Positions 33,766 to 44,441 of a stretch of DNA of 64,000 nucleotides are shown piece by piece. Position numbers and translations under genes: made by a program. The stretch is from Paenibacillus sinopodophylli (GTDB lineage: Bacteria > Bacillota > Bacilli > Paenibacillales > Paenibacillaceae): the NCBI RefSeq assembly GCF_005930355.1, contig NZ_VDBO01000001.1, forward strand, positions 903,339 to 967,338, read 5' to 3'. Within the stretch, counting starts at the first letter, position 1. Each line of letters begins with the position of its first letter. Under the pieces are notes generated by a model. That model had not been told where the DNA came from and did no database searches. It saw only the letters and a program-made list of their open reading frames with translations.

Positions 33766-36654
33766 CTAACGTCTTTTTTTATTCTTAGCAGCTAAAAGTC
33801 TATTGATGGTAGCGTCTGTCTTTACTACAGCAGACTCATCCATCACATGTCCAGCCGCAATTTCGTCTTTTTTGTAAGTTGGCTTAGCAGTCGAAATGGA
33901 CTCGTCGCTTATGCTGGCTTTCGATTCCGCATAGAGCTCACTATTCGTGCTGCTGCCGTAGAACCGTCCCGCTTCCGCTTTGCGATTCTGCAAGCGCGAC
34001 ATACTACGGGCGGAGGCCATAAGGTCTGCACGATTACGGTTTTTTTGTGATTCGACAAGGGTAGGCATTCGAAATCTTTTTCCAAAAAGGCTATACAAAC
34101 GGCTCCAAGGTACCCCTAGTCTCCGTACCGCAATATCCATCAGCCACAATAGAAGTGCTGTTGTTAGCAGCTCTTGCGTCCAATCGTATTGCAGCCTTGA
34201 AGGTGTAGGTTCAAATGCAAACAGCTGCTTCGGGTCAGACCGTGTAAGAACCCTTCCACCAGTCGTTGCTGCTATCTTCTGTAGTAAATCTGAACCCGTC
34301 TCATTCGCAATTCGGTATTCTGGCGAATACGGGATAACGAAACCTGATGTAATGCCATCCTGAATTGAGGAATCGCCTGATTGCTGCCCAATTTGTGCTA
34401 AATATACGCCTGGCTCCGAAATGGACAGCTTCGTCTCGTACTCTCCCGGTGCTTTCGGCATCAACCGTTTCAATTCAAATTGACCATTCTGATCTTGAAT
34501 GCCTACTGACAACTCGCCGATTGACCCGTCTTCACCTGCAAGAGATTGTACGTTTAGCAACACTTCGTTGCCAATCCTTTCCGCAATGATGGAATATGGC
34601 ATGCTCTCGAACTGTGGAAACGTCCATTTGACCCAATCCACGAACACATTCGGCAGCTCTGGCCACTTCACCCAATCTCCTGCCCATTTGCCAAGCAAAT
34701 CACTCGTCCAAGCGACCGTTCTGCCCGAGCCATAAGTCCAGCGAGCGAGGAGCGGATCTCCAGCTGGCGTCCATAATGCAATCTCTGCCGTTTGTTTCGG
34801 CATTGTTGCAACGTAAGCATGAATAGCTGGCAGTCCTCTTCCCCATCGAGCCGACCAATCCCCTGCTTGACCAATACTCGGCGTAAACGTCTGCTCTACG
34901 ATGTAGGTTCGGGACATCATCACAGTCTCTCTGCTGAATATAGCGGGAAGTGTACTTTGATCTTTGGTGAAATAATAGCGCCCTTTCGCGTCCTTTGCCA
35001 AGCGTTCAAGCAATTGTTGATCTGCCCCTTCACCCACCGCAACAGTAGATAATGTCATATTCTGATCATTCATCGCATCGGTGATTGTCTTATAATCCGA
35101 ATGAAATGCGGACTGTCCATCCGTTAGCAGAATCATGTGCTTTCGCTGAGCATCCAGCGCCTTCAAGCCTTCGTAGCCCTCATTCAGTGCCGGAAAAATT
35201 TCAGTACCGCCATCTGGCTGAATCCCTTGAATCTGAGACATTACCGTGTCTCGGTCTGTCAGCTGTGTAGGCTCAACAACCCACCATGGCGATGAGTCGA
35301 AAGCGAGTACCCCAACCGTATCGGTATCCCGCAATAGTTCTACCGTTCGCATCGCTGCTTCCTTCGCAAGCTCCAGGCTGCCGCCGGACATGCTGCCTGA
35401 TCGATCAATAACAAGAATAAGCCCTAAGGACGGTATTTGTTTCTTGCCTTGCAAGTCCATTTGGACTGGCAACGCCCGCTCAATGGGTGTTTTGAAGTAG
35501 CCCCCAAGCCCATAGCTCTCATCTCCGCCCAGCATGACGAGTCCAACACCATAATCGCTGACCGCTTTTGCTATCCATTCCATCGGTTTCTCCGCGATTC
35601 GCGCTGCTGAAACATTGTTAAGAATCATGCTGTCGTATGCAGCATAATCTGCCAGCTCATTAGACAGTTGTTCGGGAATAATCGTTTTGTAGCGAATGAG
35701 CGAAGCTTGCAGTGCAGCTTCAATATTCGCAGATGTTCCGCTTGCTCCCTCTACGATTAGTACAGCGGGAGGACCGCTTACACGGCTGAAAGCATGAGCA
35801 GTGTTATTTGCTGCTTGCTCGTCCCCTTGAGCATATATCTCCGCACGAAATCGGTGAAAACCAGGATCAACCGCAATGCTTTGCAGAACAAATCGATTCT
35901 CGCCCTCTTCAAGCTGAATGCTTGAAATCGATATTTCCTTATTGTCTGCAAAGAGGCGCAGCTCTGCCGGAACTGCCGTCGTACTTGCAAGAACGATTTC
36001 AAAGCTGAATGTCTCTCCCTGCTTAAGCGCCGCAGGCACATGCAAGGCTTCAACCGACACATCTGTTCTCTGCTCAGGCTTCAGTTCTACAATATCAACA
36101 GGAATGCCACCGTCCTTCAATAGCCGGGCTTGTCTGTGCGCATCGCCAGTGTTTTCTGCACCATCAGAAAGCAGAACGATGTGACCGCCTCCTTCTTTTT
36201 GAAGCATGGATGCCGCAAGCTGCAGACCCTGCGAGAGGTCTGTATATTGCTGATTCACATTTGCTCGGAATGAAAAGCTGTTCACTTCTCCATTAGCAAG
36301 CTTCGACAAAGGCCGCTCTACAGCTGCATTTAAGCCCGAGGATATAATACCGCTGTAATCATCTTGTTTTGTTGCACTCCAAGCATCCTTGATCCACGTA
36401 CTAATCGTTTCATCAGCGTCTACACTAGCAGATCGATCAGCAACAACCATCACTTTACGCTGTTCCTTTTCCTTATATGGGTGAACATTCGCAACGATTG
36501 CAATAAGTAGTAAAAGAATGAGCGAACGAATAGCAATAGACATCCATTTCCGACTACCTTGCAGACGTATTGTCCGATTGGCCATCCACCATACATACAT
36601 GGTTAGTGGCAGAAGCAATAGAAGCGCCCACGGGCTGTTAGCCTGAAAGCCCAC
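33766..36654 (-). CDS. Large membrane protein with two vWA domains and a glutamine amidotransferase-like fold
   Basis: 962 residues. Two N-terminal helices (LLLLLPLTMYVWWM, IAIRSLILLLLIAIV) precede a first vWA-like domain with VVADRSASVD (intact DxSxS) and LLSDGAENTGDA. An amidotransferase-like segment follows (VMLGGDESYGLGGYFKTP), with a second vWA domain carrying LVIDRSGSMSGG and ILLTDGQSAF. A further membrane helix (LLTTALLLWLMDIAV, near residue 830) separates it from a charged C-terminal tail. The MIDAS sites imply metal-dependent protein contacts at the surface. It is the last gene of the MoxR/DUF58/vWA/ABC block and overlaps the previous gene by 17 nt. Confidence 0.85.
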   Translation of the reverse strand: MGFQANSPWALLLLLPLTMYVWWMANRTIRLQGSRKWMSIAIRSLILLLLIAIVANVHPYKEKEQRKVMVVADRSASVDADETISTWIKDAWSATKQDDYSGIISSGLNAAVERPLSKLANGEVNSFSFRANVNQQYTDLSQGLQLAASMLQKEGGGHIVLLSDGAENTGDAHRQARLLKDGGIPVDIVELKPEQRTDVSVEALHVPAALKQGETFSFEIVLASTTAVPAELRLFADNKEISISSIQLEEGENRFVLQSIAVDPGFHRFRAEIYAQGDEQAANNTAHAFSRVSGPPAVLIVEGASGTSANIEAALQASLIRYKTIIPEQLSNELADYAAYDSMILNNVSAARIAEKPMEWIAKAVSDYGVGLVMLGGDESYGLGGYFKTPIERALPVQMDLQGKKQIPSLGLILVIDRSGSMSGGSLELAKEAAMRTVELLRDTDTVGVLAFDSSPWWVVEPTQLTDRDTVMSQIQGIQPDGGTEIFPALNEGYEGLKALDAQRKHMILLTDGQSAFHSDYKTITDAMNDQNMTLSTVAVGEGADQQLLERLAKDAKGRYYFTKDQSTLPAIFSRETVMMSRTYIVEQTFTPSIGQAGDWSARWGRGLPAIHAYVATMPKQTAEIALWTPAGDPLLARWTYGSGRTVAWTSDLLGKWAGDWVKWPELPNVFVDWVKWTFPQFESMPYSIIAERIGNEVLLNVQSLAGEDGSIGELSVGIQDQNGQFELKRLMPKAPGEYETKLSISEPGVYLAQIGQQSGDSSIQDGITSGFVIPYSPEYRIANETGSDLLQKIAATTGGRVLTRSDPKQLFAFEPTPSRLQYDWTQELLTTALLLWLMDIAVRRLGVPWSRLYSLFGKRFRMPTLVESQKNRNRADLMASARSMSRLQNRKAEAGRFYGSSTNSELYAESKASISDESISTAKPTYKKDEIAAGHVMDESAVVKTDATINRLLAAKNKKRR

Positions 36655-38620
36655 GTCGATACACCTCCCACTCTAATCCCATAACGAGCAACAATAATAG
36701 GGCTGCAAAAAATTGAAGCGATATCTGCTGCTCTGGCATGCGACTGTCATCCGCTTGCAGACCACCAGCTTTATCGTTCGACCACTGCAATTCCAATTGC
36801 GGCTTGCTCTCTGCCCGGGCAAGTGCTGTAGACAGTTCTGTGAAATCGTTGGTAACTGCTAGCAGCCGGTCACCCACAACCTTATTATCTTTACTCGATT
36901 CCAGCAGTCGATACAAGCCTGGAAGAACAGGGACGGAATACAAGCCGGGAGCTGAAAGATCAAGCGTTGCAGCTTGCTTATCGGCTTCTACTCTTTCGAT
37001 GCTGCTCTCAACCATCACCCACTCGGCTTGCACTGTTTCAGAATGAAAGGAGACATCTACCTGTTGCCCTGAAACAGCGGTGCCCAGCTCAAGCTGATTG
37101 GTACCACTCATCCACTCTGCCGCTTGTACAACTAGCACTGGAAATTCAGGCCTCAGCGGAAGATCCGTATCTTGAAAGTTAAACGTGAATCTAAGCCTAG
37201 GGTTGCCATCGTACATTCCTGCATAAATAACAGGTATGCCTCCATAGCTGAGAATCGCTTCCCCCCATGACACATCAGCCGAATCAGGCTTGGCAATTCT
37301 GCCGATATGCGTATCAGAGAAGGTTAAATAAGAGGTCACAACATGCTCCTTCGTTTCCACCCTGTTATTTGGCGGCACTGCCGCTCCTTCATCCAATGGA
37401 TTGGGGTGGTCGATCATCCACAATGGCTTCTGTTCCAGCAGCTTTGACCAATTCGTATCTTCCAACATAGCTGCGTGAATGCCATCGAGCACAATCCAAT
37501 CTACTTGACTCGTTTGCTCTTCTTCAGGTGCAGGCTGTTCTGGATTGATTTTGACAGCTTGAACACCTGCAAGCCGCAATGCTTTCTCCAGAAACATATT
37601 CCCTTCTGTCACAAGTAAAGCCTGTCTTTCTTTTGGATTAGCTAGGAATTGATAGGATGTATTGTCAGCTGTAAAACGATCATTGCTCCCATGAATCTGA
37701 GCCTTGTAGTAGTGTGCCGGCGGCAGATTAGGTACCTCTACACTCGTCCACTCCCCAGCTGGAACATCAATCTCCGGTCTTGCAACCAGCTTCCGCTCAT
37801 CCTCTGAAGTGACTGCGTATACATCAAGTCGCAGCCGTTCTGCCTGCTTGCTTTCATTACGTACAGTTATTACACCGTTATTGACATCCATTCCGTTTGA
37901 TGCTGCTTTTATCCCGAAATACATGATCGACAAATTGTTGTTTGGCGTGTTCTCATCAACAAATACAAGACTTACAGGTGATTGAAAACGCAATTGATTG
38001 GCTTCCTCTGCATCTGCCCATTGCCCATCCGTATAGATGATTATTTCGCCAGAAGGATCATCCTGTATAATCGAATCCGCGAGCGATAACGCAGCTATCC
38101 GGTCCGACTTCCCATAATTCGGAACGATGCCGAACAGCATCCTTTTCAGTTCGCTTTTATCTCTTACTTGATTAGCCAGCACTTCTGGATGAGGACCAGT
38201 GGAGATTAATGTAACTGGTCTTTTGCCAGACTGCTGATCGACCCAATCGACTGCCTGCATAGTCGCCAGTTCAAGTCTGCTCGCCGCGCTGGAATCGTTC
38301 GCTTCGCTGGGTTTGGTAGCCATTCCAACCGAGCGATCAATAACGATAACCGCATGCCCTGTCGGCGCTGCTTGCCTGGTCAATACAGGCTGCATGAGAG
38401 CAACCACGAGCAGCATTCCAATCAACAACTGCAACAGCAGCAGCCAGCGTGCTCTCAGCTTTTGCCAAGGACGATTGGCCTCCTGCTCATTCAGCACGCG
38501 TCGCCACAACAAGTTGCTTGCCATTTCTTTCCGCTCATAGGTTCGCTTGAGCAGATACATCGCAGCAATGATGGGCAGAGCAGCTATAAACCAAGCAGAT
38601 GCCAAGGATAAAAACTGCAT
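36638..38620 (-). CDS. BatA-type vWA membrane protein
   Basis: 660 residues. The N terminus is a BatA-like membrane domain: FIAALPIIAAMYLLKRTYERK, quoted in part as AAMYLLKR, then LLLLQLLIGMLLVVALMQPV. The vWA-like domain begins at VIVIDRSVGMA, where the third MIDAS position of DxSxS is Gly instead of Ser, so metal binding may be weak or absent. A C-terminal helix (FFAALLLLLVMGLEW) ends the protein. Such proteins are usual partners of MoxR and DUF58 proteins. It starts 76 nt after DUF58 and overlaps the next vWA gene by 17 nt. Confidence 0.85.
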   Translation of the reverse strand: MQFLSLASAWFIAALPIIAAMYLLKRTYERKEMASNLLWRRVLNEQEANRPWQKLRARWLLLLQLLIGMLLVVALMQPVLTRQAAPTGHAVIVIDRSVGMATKPSEANDSSAASRLELATMQAVDWVDQQSGKRPVTLISTGPHPEVLANQVRDKSELKRMLFGIVPNYGKSDRIAALSLADSIIQDDPSGEIIIYTDGQWADAEEANQLRFQSPVSLVFVDENTPNNNLSIMYFGIKAASNGMDVNNGVITVRNESKQAERLRLDVYAVTSEDERKLVARPEIDVPAGEWTSVEVPNLPPAHYYKAQIHGSNDRFTADNTSYQFLANPKERQALLVTEGNMFLEKALRLAGVQAVKINPEQPAPEEEQTSQVDWIVLDGIHAAMLEDTNWSKLLEQKPLWMIDHPNPLDEGAAVPPNNRVETKEHVVTSYLTFSDTHIGRIAKPDSADVSWGEAILSYGGIPVIYAGMYDGNPRLRFTFNFQDTDLPLRPEFPVLVVQAAEWMSGTNQLELGTAVSGQQVDVSFHSETVQAEWVMVESSIERVEADKQAATLDLSAPGLYSVPVLPGLYRLLESSKDNKVVGDRLLAVTNDFTELSTALARAESKPQLELQWSNDKAGGLQADDSRMPEQQISLQFFAALLLLLVMGLEWEVYRRGLSG

Positions 38621-38696
38621 TCGCTTCCCTCCCCTCCGCTCTATTTTGTCTAAAAAAAATGTGAAAGGAATGTGCTTTCTAATCGCCTCATGTGAT

Positions 38697-39704
38697 TCAG
38701 TTGTTCAACAGCTGGGAGGATAACAATGTATGTCTGATGGTCTCTTCCAGAGGAGTAGATGTGTTAACAAAAACATAAACCGCACCTCGTTCAGCGCAGA
38801 TGCGCTTTAGCTTGAGCTGGAACTCGGTAACAGCTGCCTTGTAATCCTTTAGAACTTTGTGACCAATGGCTACATCTTTGTCCGTGCCAAGCTCGCTGTC
38901 GACCAGCTTGAGCTCTCCACTTAATTCAGGATCAATCTCTTCTTGGGATAGGAGATGAACGAGCACTACCTTTTGACCAGCAGCCAGCAAAGAAACAATG
39001 GTCTCCTCAACCCCGCTATCGAACATCGCATCTGTCAGAACCCAAGCAGAGCCTGGCCTCCTAGGCAAAGCAGTACCAGAGTTAAAGGGCATGGATATAT
39101 TTGTAAAGTCGGCATCCGACGCTTGCTCCGTTTTCTGTTCGGAATCGGACAGGCTCAGCGCTTCCCCGAGAAATTGAAATAGCTTAGGCACCGCAGCTCT
39201 GCCGTGAAGTGGCTGAAGCTCATTTACGATTCGCTCCCGAAACAGCTTGATGGATACACGGTCATCGCCGCCTAGCGCCATATAGCCAAGACAAGCAGCC
39301 AGCCTTAGCGCATACGGAAGTTTTTTCCCGTTTCGTTCCCCGAAGTGCATTGAACGTGATACATCTACATATAAGCTCACTTGCAGCTCCTGCTCGTCCC
39401 AATACTGCCTCATGTACGCTTTCCCGGTGCGTCCGTACACATTCCAATCGATTCTTCTAACATCATCGCCAGGCGAATATGGCCGGTAATCCGCAAATTC
39501 TTGAGAACCGCCTAGTGAACTGGAACGGCGCTTACCAGCCAACATGCCTTTGACCCGATTCCCCGAACGGATGCTCATTCGGTCAAGCTCGGAGAGCAAG
39601 CTTTGATTCGGAAACAAGTGCTCAAGCACTTCTTGTGCTGTTAACGAAGCTTGACCAGAAATTCCGGAATGCGAACTCGAACCGTACAGCTTACTTTTGC
39701 TCAT
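38697..39704 (-). CDS. DUF58 domain protein
   Basis: 335 residues with no membrane helix. The DUF58 core is EFADYRPYSPGDDVRRIDW, followed by the vWA-type strand LYVDVSRSMHFG with an intact DxSxS arrangement, and AWVLTDAMFDSG further on. DUF58 proteins are encoded beside MoxR ATPases and vWA membrane proteins and are thought to act with them in assembling or activating target complexes; the target here is unknown. It overlaps the end of moxR by 4 nt, indicating translational coupling. Confidence 0.93.
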   Translation of the reverse strand: MSKSKLYGSSSHSGISGQASLTAQEVLEHLFPNQSLLSELDRMSIRSGNRVKGMLAGKRRSSSLGGSQEFADYRPYSPGDDVRRIDWNVYGRTGKAYMRQYWDEQELQVSLYVDVSRSMHFGERNGKKLPYALRLAACLGYMALGGDDRVSIKLFRERIVNELQPLHGRAAVPKLFQFLGEALSLSDSEQKTEQASDADFTNISMPFNSGTALPRRPGSAWVLTDAMFDSGVEETIVSLLAAGQKVVLVHLLSQEEIDPELSGELKLVDSELGTDKDVAIGHKVLKDYKAAVTEFQLKLKRICAERGAVYVFVNTSTPLEETIRHTLLSSQLLNN

Positions 39705-40690
39705 CGTTCAGCCTCTAGAACCGCCAATATAGCTTCCGTCATTCGATCTGTGGTCAGCCCCATTGCCTGCGCTTCATAACTGAGCACGATACGATGACGT
39801 AATACAGGCATGGCAGTATGCCGAATATCCTGCCAGGTTACATGCAGTCTTCCGGAAGCCAAAGCTCTGACCTTGCTGACGGAGATGATCGCTTGAAGCG
39901 CCCTTGGTCCAGCACCATATCGAACGAAACGCTTGACCTCGTCAGGCGCATCAGACTCCTGCGGATGAGACATCATAACGGTCTTAACCGCCCAATCCAG
40001 CATTTCCTCCGCAACGAGAATCTGCTTTGCTACCATCTGAAGCTCTGTAAGCTCCGCAGCAGACATGATAGCGTTTGCATTGGCTTGAGATGCTGAGGTT
40101 GTTCTAAGCACGATTTGCTTGAGCTCCTCACGAGTTGGAAACTCAACCCCTATCTTCAACAGAAATCGATCGAGCTGTGCCTCAGGAAGTGGATAGGTTC
40201 CTTCCTGCTCAATGGGATTCTGTGTAGCCAGTACAAAAAAAGGCTTAGGCAAGCGATGTGTTTCTCCACCTGCCGTTACCGTTCCTTCTTGCATAGCCTC
40301 AAGCAGTGCACTTTGTGTTTTTGGCGTGGCACGGTTTATTTCATCAGCAAGCACAAGGTTGCCAAACAGCGGCCCAGGCTGGAAGCGCTGCGCTGCGTTT
40401 CCTTGTGTACTGAAGTCAATCAACGTGGTACCCGTTATATCTGAAGGCATAAGATCAGGTGTAAATTGAATTCTTGAGAATTGCAAGGCTACGCAGTCTG
40501 CAAGCGTGCGAATTAGCATTGTTTTGCCAAGACCCGGAATGCCTTCCAGCAGCGCATGACCACCAGCAAGCAAACACCATAACAGCTGCTCTACCACATG
40601 ATGCTGACCAACGATGACGCGGCCAATTTCATCTCGAAGTGCAGCAATCCTCGCGGCAGCTTCTTCTACCTGTGCTTTCGATTCGATCAA
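39701..40690 (-). CDS. MoxR-family AAA+ ATPase
   Basis: 329 residues. Walker A GIPGLGKT (near residue 56), Walker B LVLADEINRATPKTQSALLE, the sensor block FVLATQNPIEQEGTYPLPEAQ quoted in part (ATQNPIEQEG), and the C-terminal lid GAGPRALQAIISVSK are all present. MoxR proteins are chaperone-like ATPases acting on vWA-domain partners, which are encoded directly downstream. The start is TTG with AGGAGG 9 nt ahead. It follows the coiled-coil gene by 14 nt. Confidence 0.96.
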   Translation of the reverse strand: MIESKAQVEEAAARIAALRDEIGRVIVGQHHVVEQLLWCLLAGGHALLEGIPGLGKTMLIRTLADCVALQFSRIQFTPDLMPSDITGTTLIDFSTQGNAAQRFQPGPLFGNLVLADEINRATPKTQSALLEAMQEGTVTAGGETHRLPKPFFVLATQNPIEQEGTYPLPEAQLDRFLLKIGVEFPTREELKQIVLRTTSASQANANAIMSAAELTELQMVAKQILVAEEMLDWAVKTVMMSHPQESDAPDEVKRFVRYGAGPRALQAIISVSKVRALASGRLHVTWQDIRHTAMPVLRHRIVLSYEAQAMGLTTDRMTEAILAVLEAER

Positions 40691-40704
40691 ATCAGACGGC
40701 CTCC

Positions 40705-42444
<1,740 letters not shown>

Positions 42445-42508
42445 GGGCGAGCCTCCTTAGCGTTTAAAAATTGAAATCAATCCATTTATCCCTGAAGGCT
42501 TATACGCT

Positions 42509-43414
42509 TTAATTTTTTTTCATCCTTGGACGAAGCGACCGAATGCCCAGCCACAACGCAAGGATAGACAAACAGGTATAGATCATCATGAATTCCTTCC
42601 ACAATGCGAGAGGCTGCTTATTTGTAGCAATTGGCTGCCCATATATTCGATAAGCCTGATCCGTAAATTCTGGATCAAGGATGCTATATAGCGCACCAGC
42701 GGGATTCCAAGCTAGAACATGTCCAATCCAGCTATACGTATTCGCATTGTAGGTGTAAAACCGATCCGTCGTACTCATGAGCACAACGTATATCAAAGCC
42801 GTCCCTCCGAATATAAACAACGTTACGCCGTAACTGACAATAACGGATACCATCGTCCGCTTGAACATCGAAGAAAACAAGATTCCGAACGAACCGAGTA
42901 CAAGCATAACAAACAAATAAAACAGAAAAACAAGAATAAGCTGCTTTGGAGAAATGCCCCCGTATAGAAAAACCATGCTGTAAACGGGAATCGTGCTCAC
43001 TACGATTAAAACCATAAAGCCTAGTGACGACACCAGTTTACTTAGCACGATCGTCGCCGAGCTTTGCTGTGTGGTAAGGAGCAGATTCAATGTCTGCTTC
43101 TCTCGCTCACCGCTAATGACGCCGGCAGTAAGCCCTGGTGCCATGAATGCAATCAGTCCTAGCTGCGCGAAGCTCAGGAAATAGAATAACACCTTGCTTT
43201 GCTCAGGGTTGAACGACCGCGAGCCGCCCGTATTGATTTCCACAATATAAATCGCACTGAATGCCATTAAACCGATAGCGAATAAATAGAAGAACAACGT
43301 CCACATGGCTTTTGGCGTTCGCATCCGCAGCTTGAATTCTTTGTTTAGTACAGGGTTTATTAATTTATTCCGCCAACTGGTTGATGATTGCTTCACACTC
43401 GTCTGCTCTCTCAT
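42509..43414 (-). CDS. ABC-2-type transporter permease
   Basis: 301 residues with six membrane helices: one near residue 40, then about 90-105 (LGLIAFMAPGLTAGV), 140, 175-200, 210 and 280. The cytoplasmic segment GVISGEREKQTLNLLLTTQ is typical of ABC-2/GldF-like permeases. The substrate is unknown. It overlaps the ATPase gene by 4 nt, so they form one transporter. A 64-nt gap separates it from the coiled-coil gene downstream. Confidence 0.9.
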   Translation of the reverse strand: MREQTSVKQSSTSWRNKLINPVLNKEFKLRMRTPKAMWTLFFYLFAIGLMAFSAIYIVEINTGGSRSFNPEQSKVLFYFLSFAQLGLIAFMAPGLTAGVISGEREKQTLNLLLTTQQSSATIVLSKLVSSLGFMVLIVVSTIPVYSMVFLYGGISPKQLILVFLFYLFVMLVLGSFGILFSSMFKRTMVSVIVSYGVTLFIFGGTALIYVVLMSTTDRFYTYNANTYSWIGHVLAWNPAGALYSILDPEFTDQAYRIYGQPIATNKQPLALWKEFMMIYTCLSILALWLGIRSLRPRMKKN

Positions 43415-44436
43415 TCGAAGCCGTCGCCTCCCTTGGTGATCTCAAGAAATACATCTTCCAAATTCGTCTGCGCTTCACTGAACGATACAAGCTGAAAACC
43501 AGCAGCAACCAGCTCATTCAGCAACGCTGCTTGCTCGGCATCCTGTCCGCCGAAATGAATTTGGATGCCTCTTTCATCACGCAATAGCCGGTTAACTAAC
43601 GGACGATCCCGTAAAAAATGTTCGGCTTCATCCTCCCGTCCAAGCAGCCTGATATGCAGAAAACGTTTCACACGCAAACGGTTTTGAATATCTGCCACAT
43701 TACCAATAGCGATCATTTGACCATGCTCGATCACACCGATTTCATCTACCATTTCGGCGAGTTCGGGTAAAATATGCGAGGAAATAATAATCGTTTTCCC
43801 CATTGCCTTCAGCTCGCGCAATATTTCTCTCATCTCAATTCGCGCGCGAGGATCAAGACCAGAAGCAGGCTCATCGAGAATGAGCAGCTCCGGATCATGG
43901 ACGAGGCATCTTGCCAAGCAGAGCCGCTGCTTCATTCCACGGGAGAGGGTATCCACATATGCATCCTTCTTGTCGCTTAAATTAACAAGCTCAAGCAACT
44001 GCGGAATAAGCTGCTCACGTTCTGATTTCGGAATACCATAGCTCGCTCCGTAGAAATGCAAATACTCAACCGTCTTGAACTGGTCATACACACCGAAGAA
44101 GTCAGGCATATATCCGATTCGCTTCCTTACCTCGTTCGGATATTTGGTCACATCTAGGCCATCGACCTTCGCTGTGCCGGAAGTTGGAAACATCAAAGTG
44201 GCTAGAATCGACATCGTTGTCGACTTGCCCGCTCCATTCGGCCCTACAAAGCCGAATACTGTTCCTTTAGGTATCGTCAAATCGATTGATTTGAGCGCTT
44301 GGAAGCTTCCAAATGTTTTGGTAAGCTGCCTAATTTCAATCATCGGAACTTCTATTTTCTCTGTTGGTGCCGGTTCCAAGGAAGTGGGCTTTAATCGTTC
44401 TACACTTATAATTTCGACATCATTGTTTTGTAACAT
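43411..44436 (-). CDS. ABC transporter ATP-binding protein
   Basis: 341 residues. A leader of about 30 residues precedes the nucleotide-binding domain: Walker A GFVGPNGAGKST, Q-loop IGYMPDFFGVYD, signature LSRGMKQRLCLARCLVHDPE (quoted to its limit), Walker B LLILDEPASGLDP, and switch His in ISSHILPELAEM. The signature has Arg in place of the first Gly (LSRGM), which is common in ABC-2 exporters. A C-terminal extension of about 90 residues may regulate it. It starts 5 nt after the exported-protein gene and overlaps the permease. Confidence 0.94.
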   Translation of the reverse strand: MLQNNDVEIISVERLKPTSLEPAPTEKIEVPMIEIRQLTKTFGSFQALKSIDLTIPKGTVFGFVGPNGAGKSTTMSILATLMFPTSGTAKVDGLDVTKYPNEVRKRIGYMPDFFGVYDQFKTVEYLHFYGASYGIPKSEREQLIPQLLELVNLSDKKDAYVDTLSRGMKQRLCLARCLVHDPELLILDEPASGLDPRARIEMREILRELKAMGKTIIISSHILPELAEMVDEIGVIEHGQMIAIGNVADIQNRLRVKRFLHIRLLGREDEAEHFLRDRPLVNRLLRDERGIQIHFGGQDAEQAALLNELVAAGFQLVSFSEAQTNLEDVFLEITKGGDGFE

Positions 44437-44441
44437 CTCGA

